Shown piece after piece: positions 1-7,214 of a stretch of 27,788 nt of DNA. The position numbers were made by a program, and so were the translations under genes. Position 1 is the stretch's first letter. Every line of letters starts with the position of its first letter. Origin of the DNA: DATNIC01 sp035604635. Its GTDB lineage: Bacteria > Vulcanimicrobiota > Vulcanimicrobiia > Vulcanimicrobiales > Vulcanimicrobiaceae. Below the pieces are notes generated by a model. It saw only the letters and a program-made list of their open reading frames with translations. It had not been told where the DNA came from and ran no database searches. The DNA is taken from positions 1-27,788 of the forward strand of contig DATNIC010000051.1 in assembly GCA_035604635.1 (NCBI GenBank), given 5' to 3'.

Positions 1-1632
1 AATCCCGATTTCGTCGCGTACAGCCGCTACGACGAGCTCGCCTACGCCATCCAATACAAGATGATGCAAGACACCTCGAAAGAGACGTTGACGTTCCGCA
101 ACGAGCGCAGCCAAACGGCGCTCCCGATGCGTCAGCTCGGCTCGTTCTTGCCGGGCGACGGCGTCGGCGGCGCGGGCGTGCATTGGAACGGTGCGACCTG
201 GCGCTTCTTGCCGGCCGATCTTACGATCCGCAGCCGCTACACGCAGAAGTACGGCGCGGCGATCTTCGGCGAGAACTGCACGTCGGCCGATTGGGGCGTT
301 ACCTACGACGAGCTCGAGCCGTACTTCGATCGCTTTGAGTACTTGGCCGGGATTGCCGGCAAAGCCGGCAATCTCCGCGGGCAAACGCAGCCGGGCGGGA
401 ATCCATTCGAAGGGCCGCGGCAGCGCGAATATCCCAATCCGCCGATGATAGCGAGTACGATCGGCGCGACGTTCGCGCAAGCCGTGCAGAATCTCGGCTA
501 TAATCCTTTCCCGCAGCCGTCCGCGAACTCGACGCGCCGCTATACCAATCCCGAGGGCGTGACGCTAGGCGAGTGCATCTATTGCGGTTACTGCGAGCGC
601 TTCGGCTGCGAGACCGGCGCGAAGGCGAGTTTGCAAACGACCCTCTGGCCGAAGGTCTCGAAGAATGCCAACTTCGAGCTGCGCACGCACGCGAAGGTCC
701 TCAAAGTCAATCTCGACAGTACCGGAAAGAAGGCCGTCAGCGTCACCTATCTCGATTCGCTCGGGCGCGAGCAGGTGCAGCCGGCGAACATGATTTTCTT
801 GACGGCATACGGTCTCAACAACGTTCACTTGCTGCTGCTCTCGAAGATCGGGCAGCCTTACGATCCCGCTACGGGGAACGGCGTCGTCGGGAAAAACTAC
901 GCCTACCAAGCCGGGACGAACACGCAACTGTTCTTCAACAGCGGCAAGTACTTCAACGCCTTTATGGGCGCCGGCTCGCAGAGCATATGCATCGACGACT
1001 TCAACAGCGACAACTTCGATCACAGCGGTAAGGATTTTGTTGCGGGCGGGTTGATCTCGGCGAGCAGCTCAGGCTTCCGTCCGATCCTCTACCATCCCGT
1101 TCCGAAAGGGACGCCGCGCTGGGGAGCCGCGTGGAAAAAGGCCGTCGCCCATTACTACAACCGCTCGTTCACGATCGGCTCGCAAGCCAGCGTCCAGTCC
1201 TATCGCGGCAACTACCTCGATCTCGATCCGACGTACAAGGACGTTTACGGGCAGCCGCTTCTGCGCATGACCTTTGACTACGGTCCGCACGAGCACAAGG
1301 CCGCCGAGATGATCGCCGGTGTTCAGGAAAGGATCGCGCGCGCGACCGGCGCGACGACCTTCACGACCAATCAGCTCTCCGCGCACTACAACATCGTCCC
1401 CTATCAGAGCACGCACAATACCGGCGGCGCGATCATGGGGACCGATCCGGCGAAGAGCGTCGTCAACAAGTACATGCAGACCTGGGACGTTCCCAACGTC
1501 TTCGTCATGGGCGCCTGCGCGTTTCCCCAGAACGCCGGCTACAATCCGACGGGGACGATCGGCGCGCTCACGTACCTGTCCGCGGACGCGGTCGTCAAGC
1601 GCTACGTCAAGAATCCGGGGCCGCTAGCGTAG
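1..1632 (+). CDS. GMC oxidoreductase, gluconate 2-dehydrogenase large-subunit type (5' partial)
   Basis: The frame is open from base 1 with no stop before the first ATG at 61, so the gene enters from outside the window; the N-terminal FAD Rossmann motif is missing. 543 codons are present. Visible marks are GGAGVHWNGATWRF (bases about 163-210), typical of membrane-bound gluconate/sorbitol dehydrogenase flavoproteins, a cysteine cluster CIYCGYCERFGC (574-609) of the same subfamily, and the C-terminal GMC region with HNTGGAIMGTDP and NAGYNPTGTIGAL. Members oxidise gluconate to 2-ketogluconate at the periplasmic membrane face and pass electrons to a cytochrome or quinone. The gluconokinase and MFS transporter on the opposite strand support a sugar-acid role. 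The exact substrate is inferred. The 3' end overlaps the convergent DUF167 gene by 26 bases. Confidence 0.85.
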   Translation, partial: NPDFVAYSRYDELAYAIQYKMMQDTSKETLTFRNERSQTALPMRQLGSFLPGDGVGGAGVHWNGATWRFLPADLTIRSRYTQKYGAAIFGENCTSADWGVTYDELEPYFDRFEYLAGIAGKAGNLRGQTQPGGNPFEGPRQREYPNPPMIASTIGATFAQAVQNLGYNPFPQPSANSTRRYTNPEGVTLGECIYCGYCERFGCETGAKASLQTTLWPKVSKNANFELRTHAKVLKVNLDSTGKKAVSVTYLDSLGREQVQPANMIFLTAYGLNNVHLLLLSKIGQPYDPATGNGVVGKNYAYQAGTNTQLFFNSGKYFNAFMGAGSQSICIDDFNSDNFDHSGKDFVAGGLISASSSGFRPILYHPVPKGTPRWGAAWKKAVAHYYNRSFTIGSQASVQSYRGNYLDLDPTYKDVYGQPLLRMTFDYGPHEHKAAEMIAGVQERIARATGATTFTTNQLSAHYNIVPYQSTHNTGGAIMGTDPAKSVVNKYMQTWDVPNVFVMGACAFPQNAGYNPTGTIGALTYLSADAVVKRYVKNPGPLA

Positions 1633-1888
1633 CTCGCCAGGCGGCGAGCTGCGCTGCGCTCCGCCCTGCAATCGAGAAAGTCTTTTCGCGGCTCGTCGCG
1701 CCGCGGACCAATGTGACCGCGGTCGGCGCGACGCCGAGAGTCTCGGCGAGCGTACGCCGAACCGATTCGTTGGCGGCGCCGTCGACCGGACGCGCGGCGA
1801 CTCGGACGACGATACCGCGGGCGTCGGCCGCGATGCCGGGTCGCTTCGAGCCCGGCTTCACGCGCACGACGAGCGTCGCGTCAGCCAC
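1607..1888 (-). CDS. DUF167 / YggU (UPF0235) family protein
   Basis: A 93-residue product beginning VADATLVVRVKPGSKR and continuing with GIVVRVAARPVDGAANE, the conserved DUF167 core; the usual family length is about 95-100 residues. I chose the GTG at 1888 because it overlaps the gluconokinase stop (GTGGCTGA, 8 bases) and gives the family-like N terminus. An in-frame ATG at 1912 would add eight residues without homology. It is the last gene of the transporter-gntK operon. The function of the family is not established, and its position may be only co-transcription. The tail of the gene overlaps the 3' end of the convergent GMC oxidoreductase gene, with no space for a terminator between them. 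Confidence 0.8.
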   Translation of the reverse strand: MADATLVVRVKPGSKRPGIAADARGIVVRVAARPVDGAANESVRRTLAETLGVAPTAVTLVRGATSREKTFSIAGRSAAQLAAWRATLAAPDS

Positions 1889-3374
1889 CGGCAAACAGCG
1901 GTAACGCGGCATCGACCGCGGCGCGATAGCGAGCGTAGATGTCGCGGTATCGTCCGCGCCGTTGGGGGTCGGGCGTCTCGATCTCGCTGAACTGCAGCAG
2001 CGTCGCAACGTCTTCGAGATTTTTCAAAGCGCCGGTCGCGAGCGCCGCCATCATAGCGGCGCCGAATGCGGAGGCTTCGAGCTGATTCGGCTGCGCCGCT
2101 TCGCTGCCGAAGACGTCGGCGATCATCTGCCGGAAGATGCGCGCGTGCGTCAGGCCGCCGGAGAGCAAGATGCGCGCCGGCGTGCCTAAACGTGCGCGCA
2201 AGATTTCATCGACCGCGTAGAGCGCAAAGACGATGCCTTCGACCGCCGCGCGAATGATATGCCGGCGATCGTGCGCGAGGTCGAGACCGATGATATTTCC
2301 GCGCAGCGAGCTCATCCAGTACGGCGCGCGTTCGCCCGAGAGAAACGGCAGGAACGTCAGGCCTTCGGCACCGGGTTCGATCTGCTCGGCGAGCGCCATC
2401 GCGCTCTCAAAGCGTCGCTGCGGCGGAAAATCGGCGCACAAGAGATCGAGGAGCCAGTTGAGGACGGCACCGGCAGAGCTCGTCGGTCCGCCGATCAGGT
2501 ACCGGCGATCGTCGAAGATATAGCAAAACGTGCGGCCTGCATCGTCGAAGATCGGGTCCTGAGCGACCGTTCGGATCGCGCCGCTGGTTCCAAGGGTGAG
2601 CGCGAGTGTATCGCGCGAGACCGCGCCGGCACCGAGGTTCGCCAGCGCGCCGTCGCTCGAGGCCAGCACGACCGGGATGCTCTCGCGCAAAGCCAGGGCC
2701 GAAACGATCGGACCGCGCAGTTCGCGCATCGTCGTGGAAGTCGAAACCGGCTTCGACAATCGATCCGCCCCGACGCGTGCAAGGTCGAGCGCCTGCGCGT
2801 CCCACGTGCGGGCGCGAACGTCGAACAGCCCGGTTGCCGACGCGATCGCGTGGTCGACGAGCCATTCGCCGGTCCAGCGGTAGATCAGCAGCTCCTTGAT
2901 CGAGACGAAGCGGCTGGCCGTTTTGAACGTACCCGCGTCGTGTTCGGAGAGCCAGCGCAGCTTGCACAGCGGAAGCATCGGATGCATCGGTGCACCGGTC
3001 CGTCGATAGAGCGCAAGCGCGGTCCCGTCTTCCTTCCAGCCGTCGGCGATTGCGCCGCTGCGCCGATCCATCCATGTGATCAGCGGACCAAGAGCTTCTC
3101 CACGCTCGTCGACGGGGATGACGCCGTGCATCGCAACGGAGATCCCGATTGCAGCCGGCACGTCGCCGCGCAGATGCACTTCGTCGAGGACCTTTTGCAA
3201 GGTCCGCATCGTCGCGTTGTAGACCGCGTCGGGATCGAGCTCAACCCATTCGGGTCGCGGTGTCTCGAGCTCGTAAGGCTCCGCGCCCTCGGCGACGGTT
3301 CGTCCATCGATGCCGACGGCGAGCACCTTGACGGCGCTCGTCCCCATGTCGATTCCGACGAAGACCTGGTTCAT
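1881..3374 (-). CDS. gntK: Gluconokinase, FGGY carbohydrate kinase family
   Basis: 497 residues, the usual FGGY length. The N terminus FVGIDMGTSAVKVLAVG is the first phosphate-binding motif. MHGVIPVD, ITWMDRRSG, GAPMHPMLPLCKLRWL, LGTSGAIR, FCYIFDD, IGGPTSSAG and GERAPYW follow the order seen in Bacillus GntK, so gluconate is favoured over xylulose or glycerol. It would phosphorylate gluconate to 6-phosphogluconate with ATP in the cytoplasm. The ATG at 3374 overlaps the stop of the upstream transporter gene (ATGA), so the two are translationally coupled. With the gluconate dehydrogenase opposite, the locus offers both periplasmic oxidation and uptake plus phosphorylation. Substrate choice is inferred from motif resemblance and context; L-xylulose or another sugar acid remains possible. 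Confidence 0.85.
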   Translation of the reverse strand: MNQVFVGIDMGTSAVKVLAVGIDGRTVAEGAEPYELETPRPEWVELDPDAVYNATMRTLQKVLDEVHLRGDVPAAIGISVAMHGVIPVDERGEALGPLITWMDRRSGAIADGWKEDGTALALYRRTGAPMHPMLPLCKLRWLSEHDAGTFKTASRFVSIKELLIYRWTGEWLVDHAIASATGLFDVRARTWDAQALDLARVGADRLSKPVSTSTTMRELRGPIVSALALRESIPVVLASSDGALANLGAGAVSRDTLALTLGTSGAIRTVAQDPIFDDAGRTFCYIFDDRRYLIGGPTSSAGAVLNWLLDLLCADFPPQRRFESAMALAEQIEPGAEGLTFLPFLSGERAPYWMSSLRGNIIGLDLAHDRRHIIRAAVEGIVFALYAVDEILRARLGTPARILLSGGLTHARIFRQMIADVFGSEAAQPNQLEASAFGAAMMAALATGALKNLEDVATLLQFSEIETPDPQRRGRYRDIYARYRAAVDAALPLFAGG

Positions 3375-4663
3375 GCAGGCTCGGGGATTTGCTCGATCTT
3401 GCCCAACAGCACCGCGTAGCAGAAGATTCCAATGACGAGGACCGCGCCGGCCGTCGTCAGCGCCAACGCGAACGAATGGGTCGCCGCAAAGATGAAGCCG
3501 GTCGCGATCGGCGCAGCGAAGTTCGCGAGATTGTTGAAGAAGTTCATGATCCCGCCGAGCGTCCCGACGCTGCCCTTTGGCGCCAGCAGAGCCGGAATCG
3601 ACCAGCCGACCGGTGCCGAAGCGGCGACGCCGCCCAGCGATATCGAGATCCAGACGATCGCGACGTTGATGTCGGTCGTCGTGGCCGCGCCGACCACCGC
3701 GATCCCGAGAACCATCCCGCCGATCAGGATCGAGAGCCGCACGCGCGTCGGATCGACGCCGCGGGCGATCAGATAATCGACGAGCCATCCGCCGACGAGC
3801 AAATCGGTGATCGTCGCGACGCCCCAGGCGATCGCCGCATAGTACGCCGACCGCAGGATGTTCTGATGGAAGGTCGCGACGAGATAGCTGGGCAGCCAGG
3901 TTATGTACAAGCCGAAGAGATAGCCGTAGGCCGCGAAGCCGAGCGTCAATCCCCAGACTTTACGGTTGCGCAGGAGATAGCCGAGCGCTGCGCCTTCATT
4001 GACTGCGGCAACGCCTTCGGGCTGGGCTCCGCCCTCGACGATGTAGTCGCGCTCTGCTTGCGAGAGCCTCGGGTCCGCACTGGGGTTTCGATAAAAGGCG
4101 TAAAACAGCAGGAAATAGATGAAGCTCAAAATCGCGGTCGCGACGAACGCATAGCGCCATCCGAAACTGATGATGAGCCACGCGACGAGCGGGACGCCGA
4201 TGACGTTCGAAAACTTCGCGGCCGCGTCGAAGAGGGCAGTCGCCAAACCGCGCTCCGATTTGGGGAACCAATAACCGGTCGCTTTCGCGTTCGCGGGGAA
4301 TGCCGGCGCCTCGGCCACGCCCAAGAACGAACGCGCCAGGAAAATGTGCGCGAACGAATTGGAGACCGCCGTCAAGAGGGCGGCGATGCCCCAGAGGAGC
4401 GCACCGACGCGCACGATCACGACGACGCCGAAACGATCGAGGATGATCCCGACCGGAATTTGCAAGAGCGCGTAGATCCAAAAGAACGCGCTCGAGAGCA
4501 GCCCGAACTCGGCGGGACCGATGTGCAACTCGCTCTGCAGGCTAGGTCCCGCGACCGAAAGGCTCACCCGATCGATGTAGTTGACGAGGACGCCGAACCC
4601 CAGTAGCAGCGCGATGCCCCAACGCAGGTTCGGGACCCGAGGCCGGACGGAGACGCTTTTCAT
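3371..4663 (-). CDS. MFS transporter, anion:cation symporter (sugar-acid) type
   Basis: 430 residues with about twelve hydrophobic segments. The start MKSVSVRPRVPNLRWGIALLLGFG leads into VNYIDRVSLSVAGP, the first-helix signature of the ACS family (hexuronate, glucarate, phthalate carriers), followed by LQIPVGIILDRFG, the loop 2-3 motif. It acts in the inner membrane, probably importing gluconate or a related sugar acid, as shown by the overlapping gluconokinase gene. The open frame extends far upstream (to 5614) through murA on the other strand, but the ATG at 4663 gives the correct family N terminus. The gene is first in a three-gene minus operon and diverges from murA across 58 bases, in which I see no convincing promoter hexamers. 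Confidence 0.85.
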   Translation of the reverse strand: MKSVSVRPRVPNLRWGIALLLGFGVLVNYIDRVSLSVAGPSLQSELHIGPAEFGLLSSAFFWIYALLQIPVGIILDRFGVVVIVRVGALLWGIAALLTAVSNSFAHIFLARSFLGVAEAPAFPANAKATGYWFPKSERGLATALFDAAAKFSNVIGVPLVAWLIISFGWRYAFVATAILSFIYFLLFYAFYRNPSADPRLSQAERDYIVEGGAQPEGVAAVNEGAALGYLLRNRKVWGLTLGFAAYGYLFGLYITWLPSYLVATFHQNILRSAYYAAIAWGVATITDLLVGGWLVDYLIARGVDPTRVRLSILIGGMVLGIAVVGAATTTDINVAIVWISISLGGVAASAPVGWSIPALLAPKGSVGTLGGIMNFFNNLANFAAPIATGFIFAATHSFALALTTAGAVLVIGIFCYAVLLGKIEQIPEPA

Positions 4664-4721
4664 GGTCAGCCCTACGAGCAAGCGGATGAAGTTTCCCGGA
4701 TTTCGCCGAAAGCCCGAGACA

Positions 4722-6077
4722 ATGAATGTTCTGGACCGGCTTGAGACGACGCTGCGTCTGCGCGGCGGATATGCCTTGAGCGGATCGGTCGCGACCCATG
4801 GGGCGAAGAACGCGGCGCTGCCCATTATGGCAGCGTCGTTGTTGGCGCGGGGCAAAGTGACGCTCCATCGGGTGCCCCACATCACAGACGTCTCGGTGAT
4901 GTGGTCGCTCCTCGAAGCGCTCGGTGCCCGACTGCGCTTGGAGGGTGAGGATACGCTGACGATCGATGCCTCGAACGTCAACACGCATCGCGCCCCGTAT
5001 ACCCTCGTCCGCAAGCTCAACGCGTCGTTCGACGTCACCGGACCGCTGCTCGCACGCTTTGGGCGCGCCGAAGTCCCCTTGCCCGGCGGTTGCATCCTCG
5101 GGACTCGGGCAACCGATATGCATGAGGCTGCATTCCGGGCGCTCGGCGCCCGGGTTTCGACCGAGCACGGCTGCCTGATCGCGCAAGCCCGCAAAAAGAA
5201 GCTGACGGGAGCGCGCATCGAGTTTCGTATGCCCAGCGTCGGCGCGACGAAGAACGCGATGCTGGCATCGGTCCTGGCCGAGGGGACGACGACGCTTGAA
5301 AATGCCGCTATGGAGCCGGAAGTCGTCGATCTCGCCAACTTCTTGCGCGCGATGGGCGCGAAGATCGTCGGAGCCGGGACCGAGACGATTTCGATCGACG
5401 GGGTCAGCGAGCTGCGCGGAGCCGAATACGCGATCATCCCGGACCGGATCGTGACCGGGACGCTCATGATCGCAGGGGCGATAACGCGGGGCGACGTGAC
5501 GGTCAACCGCTGCGACCCCGGGCACGTCACCGCGCTCGCCGACACGCTGCGGGAATGCGGCGCCGAGATCAGCAGCGGCGACGATTGGGTGCGCGTCCGC
5601 GCCGCCTCGATCAAGGGCGGGACCGATATCGTGACGGCTCCCTATCCTGGCTTCCCAACCGACCTACAGCCGCCGATGCTAAGCTTTCTTTGCACCGTCC
5701 CGGGGACGAGCGTCGTCGAGGAGACGATCTTCAACGCACGCTTCTCGTACGTCAACGAGCTCCTACGCATGGGTGCCGACGTTCGCGTTGCCATGGAGAA
5801 CAACACCGCTCTCGTCAAGGGACCGGCCTTGCTCTCCGGTGCTCCGGTCGAAGCGCCCGACATTCGCGCCGGAGCCGCGCTGGTGATCGCCGGCTTGGCT
5901 GCGAAAGGCGAGACCGAGATCATCGGCCTTGAATATATCGACCGCGGCTACGAGCGTTTCGAAGAGTTGCTCTCGGCGCTCGGGGCGCAGGTGCAGCGTG
6001 CAAGCGGCGTGACGCCGTTCGCCGAGCCGACCGGAACCTACGAAACCAGCGCCTACCCAAAGGTCGGAGTATCTTAG
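4722..6077 (+). CDS. murA: UDP-N-acetylglucosamine 1-carboxyvinyltransferase
   Basis: 451 residues; the family is usually about 420, and the extra length is a C-terminal tail after the final IDRGYERFEELLSALGAQV block. MurA transfers enolpyruvate from PEP to UDP-GlcNAc, the first committed step of peptidoglycan synthesis, in the cytoplasm. HGAKNAALP carries the conserved Lys-Asn pair (residues 29-30). PLPGGCILGTRATD holds the catalytic Cys (residue 124), whose presence predicts fosfomycin sensitivity, and the conserved Arg 129. DIRAGAALVIAG keeps the late Arg. One oddity is that the canonical Met-Arg-Ala-Ser near residue 99 reads Leu-Asn-Ala-Ser. The ATG at 4722 gives the normal start; an ATG at 4686 would add twelve residues. 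The murA-mreB order recalls murAA-mbl loci of Firmicutes. Confidence 0.93.
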   Translation: MNVLDRLETTLRLRGGYALSGSVATHGAKNAALPIMAASLLARGKVTLHRVPHITDVSVMWSLLEALGARLRLEGEDTLTIDASNVNTHRAPYTLVRKLNASFDVTGPLLARFGRAEVPLPGGCILGTRATDMHEAAFRALGARVSTEHGCLIAQARKKKLTGARIEFRMPSVGATKNAMLASVLAEGTTTLENAAMEPEVVDLANFLRAMGAKIVGAGTETISIDGVSELRGAEYAIIPDRIVTGTLMIAGAITRGDVTVNRCDPGHVTALADTLRECGAEISSGDDWVRVRAASIKGGTDIVTAPYPGFPTDLQPPMLSFLCTVPGTSVVEETIFNARFSYVNELLRMGADVRVAMENNTALVKGPALLSGAPVEAPDIRAGAALVIAGLAAKGETEIIGLEYIDRGYERFEELLSALGAQVQRASGVTPFAEPTGTYETSAYPKVGVS

Positions 6078-6090
6078 CACCACAATAGCT

Positions 6091-6206
6091 GTTACGGGCC
6101 CCCTCGGGGTACCGTGCATTTCCAAAAGCGTTGAAGGGCCCGTCGGTTGGGGGCCCCGCGCGCGCGAGCGCGTGGGGGACCGGAGCCTGGGGCGGAGGTC
6201 CGTAAA
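6091..6206 (+). promoter_or_regulatory. Candidate structured RNA leader, copy A, upstream of mreB
   Basis: A 116-nt leader that shares its architecture with 26101-26214. In order: the 19-nt block GTTACGGGCCCCCTCGGGG, identical in both copies; a 26-nt variable spacer; GGGCCCG (6136-6142), able to pair with CGGGCCC at 6095-6101; GGGGG then a hairpin CCCC-G-CGCGC / GCGCG-T-GGGG (6154-6177) closed by a GCGA tetraloop; and a final stem GGACC (6177-6181) with GGTCC (6197-6201). The final stem encloses a small hairpin GCC-TGG-GGC (6185-6193) flanked by GGA on both sides. The Shine-Dalgarno GGAGG (6194-6198) lies inside this last stem, eight nucleotides before the inferred mreB start. GGGCCCCC (6096-6103) can alternatively pair with GGGGGCCC (6149-6156), competing with the tetraloop hairpin. 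There is no U-tract, so a terminator is unlikely. The ligand or trigger is unknown. Confidence 0.6.
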
Positions 6207-7187
6207 ATCGAAATCGGGATTGATTTGGGGACGGCGAACGTCCTCGTTTACGTCAAGGGCAAAGGCATCGTGCTGCGCGAGCCGTCCGTCGTTGCGAAGG
6301 ACATTCGAACGAACAAGACGCTTGCGGTCGGCGAAGAGGCACGGCAAATGCTCGGCAAGACACCGAGCAACATTCACGCGATCCGTCCGTTGCGCGACGG
6401 CGTCATCGCCGATTTCGAAGTGACCGAAGCGATGCTCAATTATTTCATCAAGAAGGTGACGCGCAATCGCTCGTTCTTCTCGGCGCTGTTCAATCCGAAG
6501 CCGGCAGTCACGATCTGCGTCCCGGCCGAGATCACCAGCGTCGAAGAGCGCGCGGTCCGCGATGCCGCGAAACTCGCGGGCGCGAAGTCCGTCGACATCA
6601 TCGAAGAGCCGATGGCCGCCGCGATCGGCGCCGGCCTTCCGATCGACGGCCCGTCGGGGAACATGATCGTCGACATCGGCGGCGGGACGACCGACGTCGC
6701 CGTGATCTCGCTCGGCGGGATCGTCGTCTCGCAATCGATTCGCGTCGCCGGAAATAAACTCGACGAAGCGATCATCCGCCACATCCGCCGCGTCTATAAC
6801 TTGATGATCGGCGAGCGCACGGCGGAAGAGATCAAAATCAAGCTGGGCTCGGCATACCGCTTGGAAAACGAGCTCGCGATGGAGATCCGCGGACGCGACC
6901 TGATCAACGGTTTGCCCAAGACCGTCAAGATCACGAGCGAAGAAGTGCGCGAGGCGCTGTCGGAGCCGGTGCAGGCGATCGTCGAAGCGGTGAAGTCCGT
7001 GCTGGAGAAAACACCGCCGGAACTCGCGGCAGATATCATCGATCGGGGCGTGATCCTCACGGGAGGCGGAGCATTACTGCGCGGCCTCGACACGCTCTTA
7101 GGTGAGGTAACGGGGATCCCCGTAATCGTCGCGGACGACCCGATGTCGTGCGTCGCAATCGGGACAGGTTCGCGCGTTCGCGTGTAA
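6207..7187 (+). CDS. mreB: Rod-shape-determining protein MreB/Mbl
   Basis: Bacterial actin that polymerises under the inner membrane and directs lateral wall synthesis. Phosphate-1 motif IGIDLGTANVLVYVKGKG, then LREPSVVA, IRPLRDGVIADF, phosphate-2 MIVDIGGGTTDVAVISLGG, EEIKIKLGSAY and the adenosine motif GVILTGGGALLRGLD are all intact. No ATG or GTG lies before the phosphate-1 motif. The only canonical upstream option is TTG 6147, which would translate the structured leader into an Arg/Gly/Pro-rich extension. I place the start at ATC 6207, which gives a normal N terminus (EIGIDLGT after the initiator) eight nucleotides after GGAGG. The product is 326 residues. It ends shortly after DDPMSCVAIGTGS, about ten residues before most homologues. 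An ATG changed by a sequencing error is the alternative to a true AUC start. Confidence 0.9.
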   Translation: MEIGIDLGTANVLVYVKGKGIVLREPSVVAKDIRTNKTLAVGEEARQMLGKTPSNIHAIRPLRDGVIADFEVTEAMLNYFIKKVTRNRSFFSALFNPKPAVTICVPAEITSVEERAVRDAAKLAGAKSVDIIEEPMAAAIGAGLPIDGPSGNMIVDIGGGTTDVAVISLGGIVVSQSIRVAGNKLDEAIIRHIRRVYNLMIGERTAEEIKIKLGSAYRLENELAMEIRGRDLINGLPKTVKITSEEVREALSEPVQAIVEAVKSVLEKTPPELAADIIDRGVILTGGGALLRGLDTLLGEVTGIPVIVADDPMSCVAIGTGSRVRV

Positions 7188-7209
7188 GCGTGGGCTGGGC
7201 CGGAGCGCC
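7188..7209 (+). promoter_or_regulatory. Reduced copy of the leader's 3' module before tsaC
   Basis: In the 27 bases between the mreB stop and the tsaC ATG, GCGT (7188-7191) can pair with GCGC (7205-7208). The stem encloses a hairpin GGC-TGG-GCC (7193-7201), followed by GGA and then CC-TTAAA-ATG. The two full leaders end in the same way: stem, 3-bp hairpin with loop YGG, GGA, stem, 5-6 nt, start codon. The hairpin arms differ here (GGC/GCC instead of GCC/GGC) but still pair. GGAG (7202-7205) is the probable Shine-Dalgarno, nine nucleotides before the ATG. The 5' parts of the leader are not clearly present, since mreB coding occupies that space. The match is short and could be chance. Confidence 0.35.
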
Positions 7210-7214
7210 TTAAA

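Noticed and set aside
2259..3419. Long plus-strand open frame opposite gntK
   Set aside because: Arg-rich, no recognisable motif, and fully overlaps a clear FGGY kinase on the other strand.
3389..4606. 405-codon plus-strand open frame opposite the MFS transporter
   Set aside because: Charged, low-complexity text typical of the antisense of a membrane-protein gene in GC-rich DNA.
6094..6177. Leader hairpins as an intrinsic terminator after murA
   Set aside because: No T-tract follows any stem, and the element ends at a start codon with an embedded Shine-Dalgarno, in both copies.
6147..6206. TTG 6147 as the mreB start, giving an Arg/Gly/Pro-rich N-terminal extension
   Set aside because: The codons lie in the leader hairpins shared with the copy at 26101-26214, no Shine-Dalgarno precedes the TTG, and MreB proteins do not carry such an extension.
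5763..6782. Long minus-strand open frame opposite murA and mreB
   Set aside because: It is a GC-rich shadow of two strongly recognised genes, has low-complexity Arg/Asp content and crosses the structured leader.
7110..7123. Perfect 14-base palindrome ACGGGGATCCCCGT as an operator site
   Set aside because: It encodes the conserved MreB residues TGIPV, so coding constraint plus GC richness explains it well enough.
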